Source: JABJGO01 sp963921245 (lineage in GTDB: Bacteria; Pseudomonadota; Alphaproteobacteria; Rhodospirillales; Casp-alpha2). Taken from it: a stretch of 64,000 nt of DNA. The notes under the pieces were generated by a model. It was not told where the DNA came from, did not search any database, and worked only from the letters and a program-made list of their open reading frames with translations. The position numbers were made by a program, and so were the translations under genes. The DNA lies in NCBI GenBank assembly GCA_963921245.4, contig CAWUEY030000001.1:682001-746000 (forward strand), read 5' to 3'. Below, piece by piece: positions 1 to 8,297 of the stretch. The first letter of the stretch is position 1. Each line of letters opens with the position of its first letter.

Positions 1-1264
1 CGTCCACACCGAGCATTTGTGTGGTGATGCTGATCGGTTCGCCGCCGCCAATTTCCCGCAGATAATTGATGTGGCTTTCCACGGTATACACGCTTTTTCC
101 GGCGGCCCTGTAGTCTTCATCGATGCCGACAAACCGGAACATTTTGTCCGCTGCCCAGCCAGCAGCCTCCAGATACGAACTTTCGTTCATATGGCCATTG
201 TAATCCACCCAGGCCGGTTTGACGGTGTCGTGATAGAAATCAAGCGGTGCGGGGATCTTATCGCCGGGTGTCCAGCGTTTACTGTTCTGTGACAGATCTC
301 TTGCTTCGTCTTCGGCAAGGGTGCGCCCTGACGCTAAATTGTAGGTGCGCAAGGTTCGCATGATATCGATCAGACAGTTGTCGCGTAGTTGCTCCCATTC
401 TTCGATAGTCTTGCCATCGTTTCCTTCGTCACAGTCCTCAATAATTCGGGCCATCAGTTCATCTGTGAGTTCCGGCCCCTCGAGTTTGGTCCACGGCAAT
501 TTCAGAGCCGGTCCGAACTGTTCCATGAAGTGGCGCATACCCTGATTGCCACCCGCCATATGAAAGGTACGGAACATGCCCATGAAGGCCCAGCGGAGAC
601 CGGGGCCATAGATAATGGCCGCGTCCAGGTCGCTGGTCGTCGCAACACCATCGTTGACCAGGTGAAGGGCTTCGCGCCAGATGGCTTCCTGCAGTCGATC
701 TGACAGATAGGCCTCCACTTCCTTGCGCACCCGGAGAGGGTGCATACCCAGTGTTTTGTAGAATTGTTCCGCCCGATCAACGGAAAAGGAAGACGTTTTT
801 TCGCCAGCGACAAGTTCACAAAGCGGTAGCAGATAGACCGGGTTGAAGGGGTGGCCGATCAGAACTCTTTCCGGATAATTGCAATTTGCCTGAATTTCGG
901 TGGGCAGCAGGCCGGAAGAACTGGACGCAAGAAGGGTGGATGAGTCTGCGTACTTGTCCATGTCAGTGTGCAGGGTTTGTTTCAGATCAATGCGTTCCGG
1001 TGCACTTTCCTGAATGAAGTCCGCCTTCCGGGCGAGATACTCCATATCATCGGTAAAATCGATGGCGGGTGGTTCCGGTGTTTTTGCCCACCCGATCCGC
1101 ACCAATGCCGGCCACGCATTGGCGATTTTTGCGCGTAAAATATCTCCTGCGCCGTTGCCGGGGTCCCAGGCAACGATGTCGTAACCCCGAGCCAGGGAGC
1201 GCGCGGCCCAACCGGCACCGATAACACCGGCGCCAACAATTCCAACTGTCTTGATATCTGACAT
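1..1264 (-). CDS. L-carnitine 3-dehydrogenase / thioesterase fusion (partial, C-terminus outside window)
   Basis: Reading from the ATG at 1264 gives an open frame of 421 codons running off the window edge. The N-terminus has the Rossmann motif of the 3-hydroxyacyl-CoA dehydrogenase family (GIVGAGVIGAGWAAR). The middle has the family stretch GHPFNPVYLLPLCELV. After about residue 330 a hotdog-type thioesterase begins (VKPAWVDYNGHMNESSYLE). Known family: carnitine dehydrogenase oxidises L-carnitine to 3-dehydrocarnitine, and in many alphaproteobacteria it is fused to a betainyl-CoA thioesterase, a separate gene (cdhB) in Pseudomonas. The BKACE gene 20 bp upstream on the same strand supports this pathway and suggests one operon. 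The dehydrogenase part is complete; the thioesterase is cut by the window end, not visibly by decay. Confidence 0.9.
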   Translation of the reverse strand, partial: MSDIKTVGIVGAGVIGAGWAARSLARGYDIVAWDPGNGAGDILRAKIANAWPALVRIGWAKTPEPPAIDFTDDMEYLARKADFIQESAPERIDLKQTLHTDMDKYADSSTLLASSSSGLLPTEIQANCNYPERVLIGHPFNPVYLLPLCELVAGEKTSSFSVDRAEQFYKTLGMHPLRVRKEVEAYLSDRLQEAIWREALHLVNDGVATTSDLDAAIIYGPGLRWAFMGMFRTFHMAGGNQGMRHFMEQFGPALKLPWTKLEGPELTDELMARIIEDCDEGNDGKTIEEWEQLRDNCLIDIMRTLRTYNLASGRTLAEDEARDLSQNSKRWTPGDKIPAPLDFYHDTVKPAWVDYNGHMNESSYLEAAGWAADKMFRFVGIDEDYRAAGKSVYTVESHINYLREIGGGEPISITTQMLGVD

Positions 1265-1284
1265 GGATCTCGTCCTTATGTAAT

Positions 1285-2193
1285 CTATGTAATCGTGTAA
1301 TTTGGTTGACGCTTTACCAATCCGAGATGATCGCGCGCTTCTTGCGGGGTCATGATGGTTGCACCCATGAGTTCAAGGATTTTTCGGGCCCGTTCAACCA
1401 GTTGCGCATTCGTCGCGAAGACACCGCGTTCCAGATACAGGTTGTCTTCCAGTCCGACCCGAACGTGACCACCCATGGATGCGATCTGTGCCATCATGGG
1501 CATCTGCATCCGACCAATACCGAAACCGGCCCAGATAGCCCCCTCCGGTAGAGCACTGATCATGGCGGCGACATGCAGGGCGCGGGCCTCTGCACCATAG
1601 GGAATACCCATGCAGAGTTGGAACAAGGGGGCATCATCGATGAGGCCTTCCTCCCACAAACGGCGGGCGTTCCACACATTCCCGGTGTCGAAGGCTTCGA
1701 TCTCAGGTTTGACGCCCAATTCCTGGATGCGTTTTGCCAGGGCACGCAACATGTTGGGTGTATTGATCACAACCGTATCGGCGTCGCCGAAGTTGAGAGA
1801 GCCGCAATCCAGTGTGCAAATCTCCGGCAGGTTTTTTTCGACGTGCTCCAGACGTTCTGTGGGACCGGCAACATCCGTTGAGGGGTCCAGATCCATAGGT
1901 GTTTCACCCGGCCCGAAGGTGATGTCGCCACCCATGCCGGCGGTCAGGTTGATCACGACATCGGTTTCGGAATCGCGGATGCGTTCAACAACCTCCGTAA
2001 ACAGGTCAACGCGACGGGACGGTATGCCTGTTTCGGGGTCGCGTACGTGACAGTGAACCACGGCGGCTCCGGCTTTCGCCGCATCAATGGCCGAGGCGGC
2101 AATCTGTTTCGGGGTAATGGGCAGATCAGGATGCTTGTCCTGGGAATCACCCGATCCGGTTACGGCACAGGTGATGATAATATCGCTACGCAT
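1285..2193 (-). CDS. cdhC: 3-keto-acid cleavage enzyme (BKACE), probable 3-dehydrocarnitine cleavage enzyme
   Basis: A 302-residue BKACE (DUF849) protein. The zinc-binding HCHVRDP motif is present (His47, His49), as are the substrate-loop segments ITAG-like NLTAGMGG and the late GLEDNLYL segment that carries the glutamate ligand. BKACE enzymes condense a beta-keto acid with acetyl-CoA, giving acetoacetate and a CoA ester; the carnitine member makes betainyl-CoA from dehydrocarnitine. It is first in an operon with the carnitine dehydrogenase-thioesterase fusion, which would hydrolyse the betainyl-CoA. It is divergent from a GlxA/CdhR-type regulator. The carnitine assignment rests on context; the family itself is clear. 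Confidence 0.9.
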   Translation of the reverse strand: MRSDIIITCAVTGSGDSQDKHPDLPITPKQIAASAIDAAKAGAAVVHCHVRDPETGIPSRRVDLFTEVVERIRDSETDVVINLTAGMGGDITFGPGETPMDLDPSTDVAGPTERLEHVEKNLPEICTLDCGSLNFGDADTVVINTPNMLRALAKRIQELGVKPEIEAFDTGNVWNARRLWEEGLIDDAPLFQLCMGIPYGAEARALHVAAMISALPEGAIWAGFGIGRMQMPMMAQIASMGGHVRVGLEDNLYLERGVFATNAQLVERARKILELMGATIMTPQEARDHLGLVKRQPNYTIT

Positions 2194-2306
2194 GTCAACG
2201 TCCTTCGGGTTTTTGGATGGGTCAAGTATAGGAGATCTGATATTCCTTAATTTACGTATTATCGATTATTATTTATAAAAAAACGGCGAAACAGCGATTA
2301 TTTGAC
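2194..2306. promoter_or_regulatory. Divergent promoter region between carnitine operon and its regulator
   Basis: This 113 bp AT-rich gap separates two outward-reading genes: the BKACE gene to the left and the GlxA-type regulator to the right. The A/T run around 2245-2285 is clearly poorer in GC than both flanks. It must hold both promoters and probably the activator site. No convincing inverted repeat was found by eye. Confidence 0.5.
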
Positions 2307-3284
2307 ATGTTTGGTGATTGCGCACAGGGCGGTACGCAACAGATCGGATTTTTATTGCTACCGCGGTTTTCCATGATGGCCTTGTCTTCGGCGCTTGAGC
2401 CGTTGCGCATGGCCAATGCAATTTGCGAACGCACCCTTTATGCATGGGATATCCTTAGCGAGGACGGAGAACCGGTTACTGCAAGCAATGGCATGGAAAA
2501 TCTGGTAACCAGTAACATTAACTCTTTGCAGCGCTTTCCCATGGTCGTCGTTTGCGCCAGTTATGATCCTCATCTCGTTGCGACACACAACGTTGGTTTG
2601 TGGCTCCAAAGGCAGGCCCGCCACGGTTCCATTGTCGGTGGCATGGATACGGGGAGCTATATTCTGGCCCGTACCGGCTTGTTGAGCGGCTACCGCGCAA
2701 CCATCCACTGGGAGTTGCTGGACACATTTGCAGAGACGTTCCCCGAGGTTGATGTCGCACAGGATATTTTTGTCGTGGATCGGAACCGATTCACCTCAGC
2801 GGGCGCGACAGCCAGCCTCGATATGATGCTGTTCCTGATCCGCCGCCAGCATGGACCCGACCTGGCACGAAAAGTCGCCGAACAGTTTATCTATGCCGGC
2901 GAGAGAGATTCTCATGCACAACAGCGAATGAGTACGGCCGAACGAATTTCGCTTCGTAATTCAAAACTGGGTAAGGCGATTGCATACTTCGCCGCTAACC
3001 TTGAAGACCCGGTTCCAACGGCACATCTCGCGGATGTTGTGGGATTGTCCGTTCGTGCTCTGGAGCGCATGTTCTCAAAATGGTTACAGACGACCCCGGC
3101 CAAGTATCACCGTGAGTTGCGCCTGGAAAAAGCCAAATCACTGGTTCAACAAACCTCTCTGCCTATGCTGGAAATTGCGCACCGTTGCGGGTTTAGTTCG
3201 GCCGCTCATTTTTCAAAGGCGTACTCGGATTATTTCGAAAAACCGCCTTCCGCCGACAGAGGCTACACCAGGATCACGCATTAG
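2307..3284 (+). CDS. GlxA/CdhR-family AraC-type transcriptional regulator
   Basis: A 325-residue protein. The N-terminal half is a DJ-1/PfpI-like domain of the GlxA family (LLLPRFSMMALSSALEPLR, then GGMDTGSYILARTGLL in the nucleophile-elbow region). The C-terminal third is an AraC helix-turn-helix pair (VGLSVRALERMFSKWLQTTP; EIAHRCGFSSAAHFSKAYS). GbdR and CdhR, which control glycine betaine and carnitine catabolism in Pseudomonas, have this architecture. Divergent placement from the carnitine genes suggests it activates them. Its 3' end overlaps the convergent esterase gene by 11 bp. The signalling amine cannot be told from sequence. Confidence 0.88.
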   Translation: MFGDCAQGGTQQIGFLLLPRFSMMALSSALEPLRMANAICERTLYAWDILSEDGEPVTASNGMENLVTSNINSLQRFPMVVVCASYDPHLVATHNVGLWLQRQARHGSIVGGMDTGSYILARTGLLSGYRATIHWELLDTFAETFPEVDVAQDIFVVDRNRFTSAGATASLDMMLFLIRRQHGPDLARKVAEQFIYAGERDSHAQQRMSTAERISLRNSKLGKAIAYFAANLEDPVPTAHLADVVGLSVRALERMFSKWLQTTPAKYHRELRLEKAKSLVQQTSLPMLEIAHRCGFSSAAHFSKAYSDYFEKPPSADRGYTRITH

Positions 3285-4227
3285 TTTTACCCAGACGTGC
3301 CACGGCGAGACACAGCCGATCGAAGGCACCTGCACCCCGTTGCGTGACATGTCTGGCCCGAAGGAACGAGTGTACCAGTCCTTTTTCCACGTGCAATTCC
3401 ACCTCAACACCAGCGGCCTCCATCCGGCGGGCAAGTTCGACGGAGTCGTCTCTTAAGGGATCAATTTCAGCCGCCTGAATGAATGCCGGTGGCAGGTGTG
3501 CGAAAGAGGCAGCAGTGAGAGGCCGGGCAAGTGTGTCTTCATCCAGCAAACCGTCCGGCCAATAAAAGCTGTGGTATGCCGCCATATCGGCCGTCGTTAG
3601 AAGCGGTGCGTTTGAACATTCGGTATAGGAAGGCAGCGACAGCTCGCCGCCAAAACCACCGTATATCAAAACCAGACCTGAGATACTGGGGCCACCCCGT
3701 TTCCGGGCACGCACGGCAAGTCCGGCGGCAATATGGGCGCCCGCGCTGTCACCCCCCATGAGCAGTCTATCGGCATTGATTCCATAGGCATTCGGAGAAC
3801 CCGTGACTTTGGTTAGCGCGGCCCAGCAGTCTTCGTGAGCGGTGGGGTACACGAACTCAGGCGCAAGTCGGTAATCGACGGCAATAACGACGACTTTTGC
3901 TCGATCAGCAATTTCGCAGGCAATTGAATCGTGGCTATCCAGGTCACCCACAACCCAACCGCCACCATGAAAATAGATAAGGCACCCGCCTGGCTCGGTC
4001 AGGTTTTCGGGCCGGTAAATCCGAACAGGGATGCGGGCCTCGCCATTCATAACGCTATCATCAGTGACTTGAATCCCGTGGGGGCGCGGGCGATCAAAAG
4101 ATTGGCAAAGGGCGCGGTAACGAGAACGCTGTTCGCGGGCGTCCATGTGCGCGGAGTCCTCATCAAAGAAACTCAGGCAGCGTTCAATGAACTCTCCTAC
4201 ATCCCTATCAAAATGAAATTCGGTCAT
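3274..4227 (-). CDS. Alpha/beta hydrolase of the hormone-sensitive-lipase (HSL) family
   Basis: A 317-residue esterase/lipase. The HSL oxyanion motif HGGGWVVG lies near residue 90, the nucleophile GDSAG (Ser) near 160, an acid in EIDPLRDD near 255 and the catalytic His in VHSFLRA near 287, so the triad is complete. Such enzymes hydrolyse short-chain esters in the cytoplasm, and no signal peptide is visible. In carnitine and betaine clusters a hydrolase of this kind could act on O-acylcarnitines, but that is inference from position only. The stop codon lies inside the 3' end of the convergent regulator. Confidence 0.88.
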   Translation of the reverse strand: MTEFHFDRDVGEFIERCLSFFDEDSAHMDAREQRSRYRALCQSFDRPRPHGIQVTDDSVMNGEARIPVRIYRPENLTEPGGCLIYFHGGGWVVGDLDSHDSIACEIADRAKVVVIAVDYRLAPEFVYPTAHEDCWAALTKVTGSPNAYGINADRLLMGGDSAGAHIAAGLAVRARKRGGPSISGLVLIYGGFGGELSLPSYTECSNAPLLTTADMAAYHSFYWPDGLLDEDTLARPLTAASFAHLPPAFIQAAEIDPLRDDSVELARRMEAAGVEVELHVEKGLVHSFLRARHVTQRGAGAFDRLCLAVARLGKTNA

Positions 4228-4484
4228 GTGTTCATCTTCATCCCAGTCGCGTATTCCATAGATCCTGCGCCCGTTTCTCTGTAGAAAAAAAGCGAGTAGG
4301 CTTTACCAACGACTTTCAATCCGATGGTGGCCGTGCTGATTATTACGGCTTCAATCGCGGGTTCGCAATTCGCCTTTAAAGCCGCCGGAAGACGGTTTTT
4401 CCAGTATTTCAGCTACTTTCTGATGAACGGACCGGTATAGTGGCTGGCCGAAGCCGAGCATCTGCTGTTTCGCTGTGTTGCCGC

Positions 4485-4600
4485 AGAAGCAACAGAAAAG
4501 CGCCTGATTGTTCGGGTTCTACAGTACCGTTCAGGATATGGTCCATCGCACCCCGCGCTTCTGAAAGGTCAGCGAACGGGAAAGCGTGGGACCTCTAGTA
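4485..4600 (-). pseudogene. Small remnant resembling anthranilate phosphoribosyltransferase-like (TrpD2) N-terminus
   Basis: One minus-strand frame here reads FADLSEARGAMDHILNG, then EPEQSGAFLLLLR. This matches the N-terminal helical domain pattern of the TrpD/glycosyltransferase family 3 (LTREEAxxAM..IL.GEV...Q.GAFL..LR). Similarity stops right after LLR and no start codon or downstream catalytic loop remains. It is therefore a scrap of about 35 codons. The flanking stretches 4228-4484 and 4601-4727 hold no gene I can support. Confidence 0.35.
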
Positions 4601-4727
4601 TAATTTTCAGAAAAGTGGCAAAAGGGTGCTCTTTGAAGTCTTTGCGAGAAGACAATCCATACTTCTGTTTCCTGTACGATTTGCCTCATTGAGAGAAAAG
4701 ATTCTCTGATTAGAGAATTTATCTTCG

Positions 4728-5150
4728 CTAATACAGACACCTTTCTTCAACTGAGTCGTCAAAATCAGGATCAGGATTCCCGGATATCCCGGAGGCGACT
4801 GCATCTGCTTTGAAACTGACCGAAGGAAACGTCGCACGGGTGCCAAAGTTACCGTAAATCAGACCGGCGGCGTTCTCGGCTTTGGTCAGGTCACCGCTGA
4901 AGGCCTTTTGCAGGATGGATTGTTTGAGTTCGTTGAGCGCGTCGAGCTTTTGTTGGTAGAGGACTTCGAGGCGGCGGGTTGTCGCCGAAACTCTTTCTAA
5001 CGCAGCAGCAATGCGCTTCTGTTCGGGAAGCGGTGGAAATGAAAACTCCAATTCATAAACGTCATTTCGATTGATGCCCGGCTTTACCCCTTTTGCTAAT
5101 CGCGTAAGCTGCAGTGAAGAAAGACAATGAAACAAGAAAGTTAGGTCATA
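4728..5150 (-). pseudogene. Type I restriction specificity subunit (HsdS) C-terminal fragment
   Basis: Minus-strand frame with the classic end of an HsdS target-recognition domain and conserved helix: QLTRLAKGVKPGINRNDVYE, then PPLPEQKRIAAALERV and LDALNELKQSILQKAFSGDL. HsdS proteins give type I restriction-modification enzymes their DNA specificity. Only about the last 140 codons remain. The fragment is joined in frame to the end of an IS1595-type transposase, so an IS insertion or deletion removed the first target-recognition domain. No hsdM or hsdR is present; the only complete system in the window is the type III one at 20-25 kb. Confidence 0.8.
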
Positions 5151-5907
5151 CTTGTACCATGATTTGAGTTGTTTAGGTAGGTCTGCATGATTCCCTCTAT
5201 TGAGTCGCCATTCGCATTCCTTCAGGAACCAATAGAAGTTGTCCGGTTTGATGCCATTATATTTGCGCATATGACGCTTGGCTCCCCTCTCGGGCCTGCA
5301 AGCAGCCCCTGCCGGGCAACGCCTCTCGGGCCTGCAGGCAACCTCTGTCGGGCAACGGGTTCCAGAAGTTCTCGATACCCCTTCTCGGTCATGTACCATG
5401 CCCTGACAGGCAGCGATTGATGTGATTGTGATTATCGGCAAAGAGTTTTGAATGGTTGATCCGCCGATGACGGAAGTCGGATACGTCCAAGGCATTATAG
5501 GCCCTGAAAGTGTCCGTGTAGACGATACTGTCGGGTGCCACCTTCTCCTGAATGATGGGAAGCAGGGTCTTCATCCTGGCATTGGGAATGATGGCCGTAT
5601 AGACATGGCCGCCACGCTTCAGGAGCCCGATCCCCGCGACTTTACCCGCCACGCCCCGGCCACGCTTGCCTTTACACTTGCCGCCGAAGTAACTCTCATA
5701 TGCCTCAACTTCACCGCATAGCCGATAGCTCCGAATCTTGCTCGTAATCAACGGGCGCGGACGTAGGAAAAAGCGGATCGATGTGTTAGGCTGAACGCCG
5801 ACGACCTCAGAAGCCGCCCGTGCCGTGCTACCCGCTACAAAATGCTCAATCAGGCGGTGCTGTTGACGGGACGTAAGACGGCTTTTGCGAGTGTACATCG
5901 TAGCCAT
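5151..5907 (-). mobile_element. IS1595-family transposase, frameshifted and interrupted by a tandem repeat
   Basis: From the ATG at 5907 the frame reads MATMYTRKSRLTSRQQHRLI, then YRLCGEVEAYESYFGGKCKG (first catalytic Asp/Glu region), SIVYTDTFRAYNAL and HINRCLSGHG. It stops at 5389. A one-base loss relative to the related copy at 53.0 kb (the HVYMPEKG segment) shifts the frame. The C-terminal part (AKRHMRKYNG...FLKECEWRLN) continues in another frame to about 5151 and runs into the hsdS fragment. A 72 bp insertion lies between the FWNQ- and AKRHMR-equivalent codons. The zinc-ribbon N-terminus seen in some IS1595 members is absent. Terminal inverted repeats were not recognised. Confidence 0.8.
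5287..5358. repeat. Two imperfect tandem copies of a 36 bp unit inside the IS1595 transposase
   Basis: The unit starting ctctcgggcctgca occurs at 5287-5322 and again at 5323-5358 with a few differences (gcaagcagcccctgccgg against gcaggcaacctctgtcgg). The related transposase at 53.1 kb lacks it entirely, so it is an insertion. The unit length is a multiple of three. On the minus strand it carries the words CCGACAG, TGCAGG and CCGAGAGG in that order, which are also found in the 41 bp hairpin repeat elsewhere in the window. Confidence 0.75.
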
Positions 5908-6229
5908 TTTAGAACCTTCAAAAGCTCTAGATACTTCAGCTCGACCGCCTGTAGACACCTTCACCCCTTGCCTGCGGGCGTGATTTACGGGGTCACGGGG
6001 GGTGACCATAAGTGGAAGATACGCGAACAATGCCGTACCCGAAGGTTTTGCTCCAGCAGGCGCGTACATTCAACGGTGTTCCGAAAGCTCCATTTGGCAA
6101 GGGCCGCCGGGTATTGTTTCGGTTGGTGGTGCACTCTTGGGGGTGGGCATCATCGGAGGTTCTCTTTACTGACCCAGGGTTCGATCGGCAGGAGAACACG
6201 CCGCCAGGGGTGCACTGAAGACATGAACC
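5908..6229. other. Decayed intergenic stretch with a second transposase scrap
   Basis: No intact gene. At about 6068-6096 the plus strand closely matches the IS1595 segment encoding FNGVPKAQF (seen intact near 53.12 kb) and here reads FNGVPKAPF, so it is probably a separate IS1595 scrap. At about 6115-6165 a frame reads the hydrophobic GGALLGVGIIGGSLY before a stop; this could be a nucleotide-binding or membrane segment remnant but is too short to assign. Confidence 0.4.
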
Positions 6230-6724
6230 TCAGCTATCGGGTAGCGCGCGCCAGTCATCGTGCGGGATTGTTCGGCCGGGATAGGCCGGATTTTTGTAGG
6301 GCCAAACGTCGGCCACCCATGCGGAAACGGTCTCGAACAAATGCTCGTCAAGACCCTCGGCGACCTCGGATTGACGCACCCACATGGTGATTTCCACGTC
6401 ATAACCGGGTTTGCGGGTGGGATACATGTACATGCACCCCAGCACGCGTCTTTCATCATGGCTGATGACCGTATAGGCAAAGGAGGTGCGGAGGAGGAAC
6501 TCCGTCTGGTGCCAGCCAAGTTCGATGGTGTTCTGCTCAATGGTCAATCCCGATGGCCACTGACCGCCCGGATCGTGAATTGTGCGCAGACGTTCCTCAC
6601 TTTCCATGACGGCTTCGTAATCCTTGTGAACGTCGTCGATGGTGAGCATACGCAGACACATGCGGTCTGTTTCGAGAACCTGCGGCACGTCAAAATCATC
6701 GGGTACAAGGGGCGGGTTGTACAT
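6230..6724 (-). CDS. GNAT-family N-acetyltransferase
   Basis: A 164-residue protein with the layout of GNAT acetyltransferases: an N-terminal LETDRMCLRMLTIDDVHKDY strand-helix start, a central AYTVISHDERRVLGCMYMYP pair of strands and a VEITMWVR beta-4-like strand. The acyl-CoA pyrophosphate loop (Q/RxxGxG/A) is not in standard form; the region reads EVAEGLDEHLFETV, which is unusual. The substrate is unknown. The start lies 9 bp after the stop of the broken amidase upstream, so it was probably co-transcribed with that gene. Confidence 0.65.
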   Translation of the reverse strand: MYNPPLVPDDFDVPQVLETDRMCLRMLTIDDVHKDYEAVMESEERLRTIHDPGGQWPSGLTIEQNTIELGWHQTEFLLRTSFAYTVISHDERRVLGCMYMYPTRKPGYDVEITMWVRQSEVAEGLDEHLFETVSAWVADVWPYKNPAYPGRTIPHDDWRALPDS

Positions 6725-6733
6725 GTTGGCGTC

Positions 6734-7087
6734 CTACAGTCCTGGCGGCGCGGTTTTCAGATATCCCGTTTCCCGCTCAACCGCATTGGCCACTTGCAAA
6801 ACGTCCGGATCGTCTCCGCGGCGCCCTATAATCCGGAAACCGCGCGGGTGTAGCTGTTTCGTAAAACCGGCGGGAAACGAAATCGCCGGCAAACCGATTA
6901 GAGGTTAGAGGCCCGGCATCCCGTAATCAATGGTCGGGGCTTGGCAAGGCATCACGATGGCGTTTAGTCGAGGATTGAGGGTGTGAATATGTTTGAGACG
7001 CGCCTCAAGTAACGCCACTGCGCTTAACCTTTTGTCGGCCAACAGACGGGCCAGTTCTGTCGGTGGCTGAAAGCACGGATTATTCAT
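6734..7087 (-). pseudogene. Amidase-signature enzyme with large internal deletion
   Basis: The N-terminal 60 codons (PPTELARLLADKRLSAVALL, NPRLNAIVMP) match the start of GatA-like amidases. After an in-frame TAA at about 6905 the same frame continues as IGLPAISFPAGF, GFRIIGRRGDD and VANAVERETGYL to a stop at 6734-6736, which is the C-terminal end of the family. The roughly 350 central residues, including the Ser-Ser-Lys catalytic core, are missing. Loss of the middle left both ends in one frame separated by a stop. The start codon overlaps the stop of the upstream membrane-protein gene (TGATG). Confidence 0.85.
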
Positions 7088-7788
7088 CAGGATTTCGGTT
7101 CCTCACTGTCATTGTCGGTTGTCCCTTTCAGAGGCACAGAGTCCGTAAAGGCAAGGCCATCGACGATCCGCACGGTGGGTTCGGGAGGCGGGGCATCTGA
7201 ATCCGACTCTTCAAGGTCAAGATCATCCAGTGATACCTCCTCGCGATCCTGTGTCAGATCGCGCAGATACTCCTCGACATAGTCCTGAGGGGGGTAGCCG
7301 GCGGGTGTATCGTCTTCCTCCAGATTTTTGAGGATGTCTTCATCATCCTCCGGCTCTAAGTCAAACAGCATATGGACCGGTGCCTGGTCGTCTTCTCTCG
7401 GATCGTAATCTTCCTCTTCACGGGCGTTGCGACTTAACTGGTCGATCACGAACAGGGATTCTTTCTGGCGTTCGTACTCTTCTCGTACTTCCACACTCAT
7501 GATCCGATTGGGACGGCAATACCAGGTCAGAAAAACGCCCGGCGCACCGGCCAATAACCAGCCGGGAATATTGAGCATAGGACGGAGCAGATGATCCCAC
7601 AGACCGGGAAAGTTTTTTTGCATGCGAATTTCGGTGACAACCAAATTACCCGGTGCCAGTGCATACCAGAGATCGTAGCTGGCGGTGAGCAGGTCCTCGT
7701 GTCCGACCTGGCTCAGAAACGGCTCGGCGGCGGCGGCGCAGAATGCCGCGATCAGAAAAAGCCAGCCCAGGTAAAATAATACCTTCAT
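7087..7788 (-). CDS. Membrane-anchored protein with long acidic tail, unknown function
   Basis: A 233-residue protein I do not recognise. It begins with a hydrophobic segment (LFYLGWLFLIAAFCAAAAEP) and has a second one near residues 72-90 (NIPGWLLAGAPGVFLTWYC). The remaining 140 residues are strongly acidic and proline-containing (DYDPREDDQ, LEPEDDEDIL, SLDDLDLEESDSD) and likely disordered. Two membrane spans with a cytoplasmic acidic tail is the simplest reading. The first ATG is used; translation of the downstream amidase appears coupled through a TGATG overlap. Confidence 0.65.
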   Translation of the reverse strand: MKVLFYLGWLFLIAAFCAAAAEPFLSQVGHEDLLTASYDLWYALAPGNLVVTEIRMQKNFPGLWDHLLRPMLNIPGWLLAGAPGVFLTWYCRPNRIMSVEVREEYERQKESLFVIDQLSRNAREEEDYDPREDDQAPVHMLFDLEPEDDEDILKNLEEDDTPAGYPPQDYVEEYLRDLTQDREEVSLDDLDLEESDSDAPPPEPTVRIVDGLAFTDSVPLKGTTDNDSEEPKS

Positions 7789-8130
7789 GGCTCTATATTA
7801 ACTTATTGTGGCTCAGAAACGACGGAATAATTTTTGCCGCCATGGGCGCAGGGGCCACCAGTGGTTACGTCAGTCTCTTTAAACAAGCCCAGGTCCCGCA
7901 TACCGCCAATCCATATAGCAGAATTTCGGGGACCGTGCAGGCCTTTTCGCCGCCCGGGTGCAGGAGATCGCCTGAATCCAGGTCGGTCCGGAAACTACCA
8001 CAAGGGCGACGAAAAAATTGCCACAAAAGTGTGTACCCCAGGCCTTGCAGCGGGCGTTTCGGTGCTATAGGTTCCGCCCTGTTTGCGGTTCGGGACTTTG
8101 GGTCCTTAGCTTCCGTCGAACAACTCTCGC
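7789..8130. other. Intergenic region upstream of tRNA-Ser, no gene recognised
   Basis: Short open frames occur on both strands but none shows a domain or a credible ribosome-binding site. The last 60 bases should contain the promoter of the tRNA gene. The word ggtccggaaa near 7985 recalls SRP RNA but the rest of that motif is absent. Confidence 0.4.
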
Positions 8131-8220
8131 GGAGGGGTGGCCGAGTGGCTGAAGGCGCACGCTTGGAAAGCGTGTTTACGGGGAACCGTAACGCGGGTTC
8201 GAATCCCGCTCCCTCCGCCA
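8131..8220 (+). tRNA. tRNA-Ser (anticodon GGA)
   Basis: A 90 nt class II tRNA. The acceptor stem GGAGGGG pairs with TCCCTCC before discriminator G. The D-arm segment is TGGCCGAGTGGCTGAAGGC, the anticodon loop TTGGAAA lies between GCACGC and GCGTGT, there is a long variable arm (ACGGGGAACCGT), and the T-arm contains GGTTCGAATCC. CCA is encoded. It reads serine codons UCC/UCU. No direct repeat of its 3' end was noticed in the window, so there is no sign of integration at this tRNA. Confidence 0.97.
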
Positions 8221-8297
8221 GTTGTTTCCGTTGAGTGTCGTCTACTTCTACTCCATGGCCTACGGGGATCACCCTGCCGAAGTGATTTAGTCTGGCT

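Noticed and set aside
1573..2250. Several long open frames opposite and out of frame to the BKACE gene
   Set aside because: They are shadows of a well-supported gene in GC-rich DNA, with no domain similarity.
7975..8010. SRP-RNA-like word ggtccggaaa upstream of tRNA-Ser
   Set aside because: The following bases do not match the conserved GGAAGCAGC loop and no long stem is apparent, so it is not called as an SRP RNA.
8131..8220. tRNA-Ser as integration site of an island
   Set aside because: No integrase gene and no repeat of the tRNA 3' end were found in the window.
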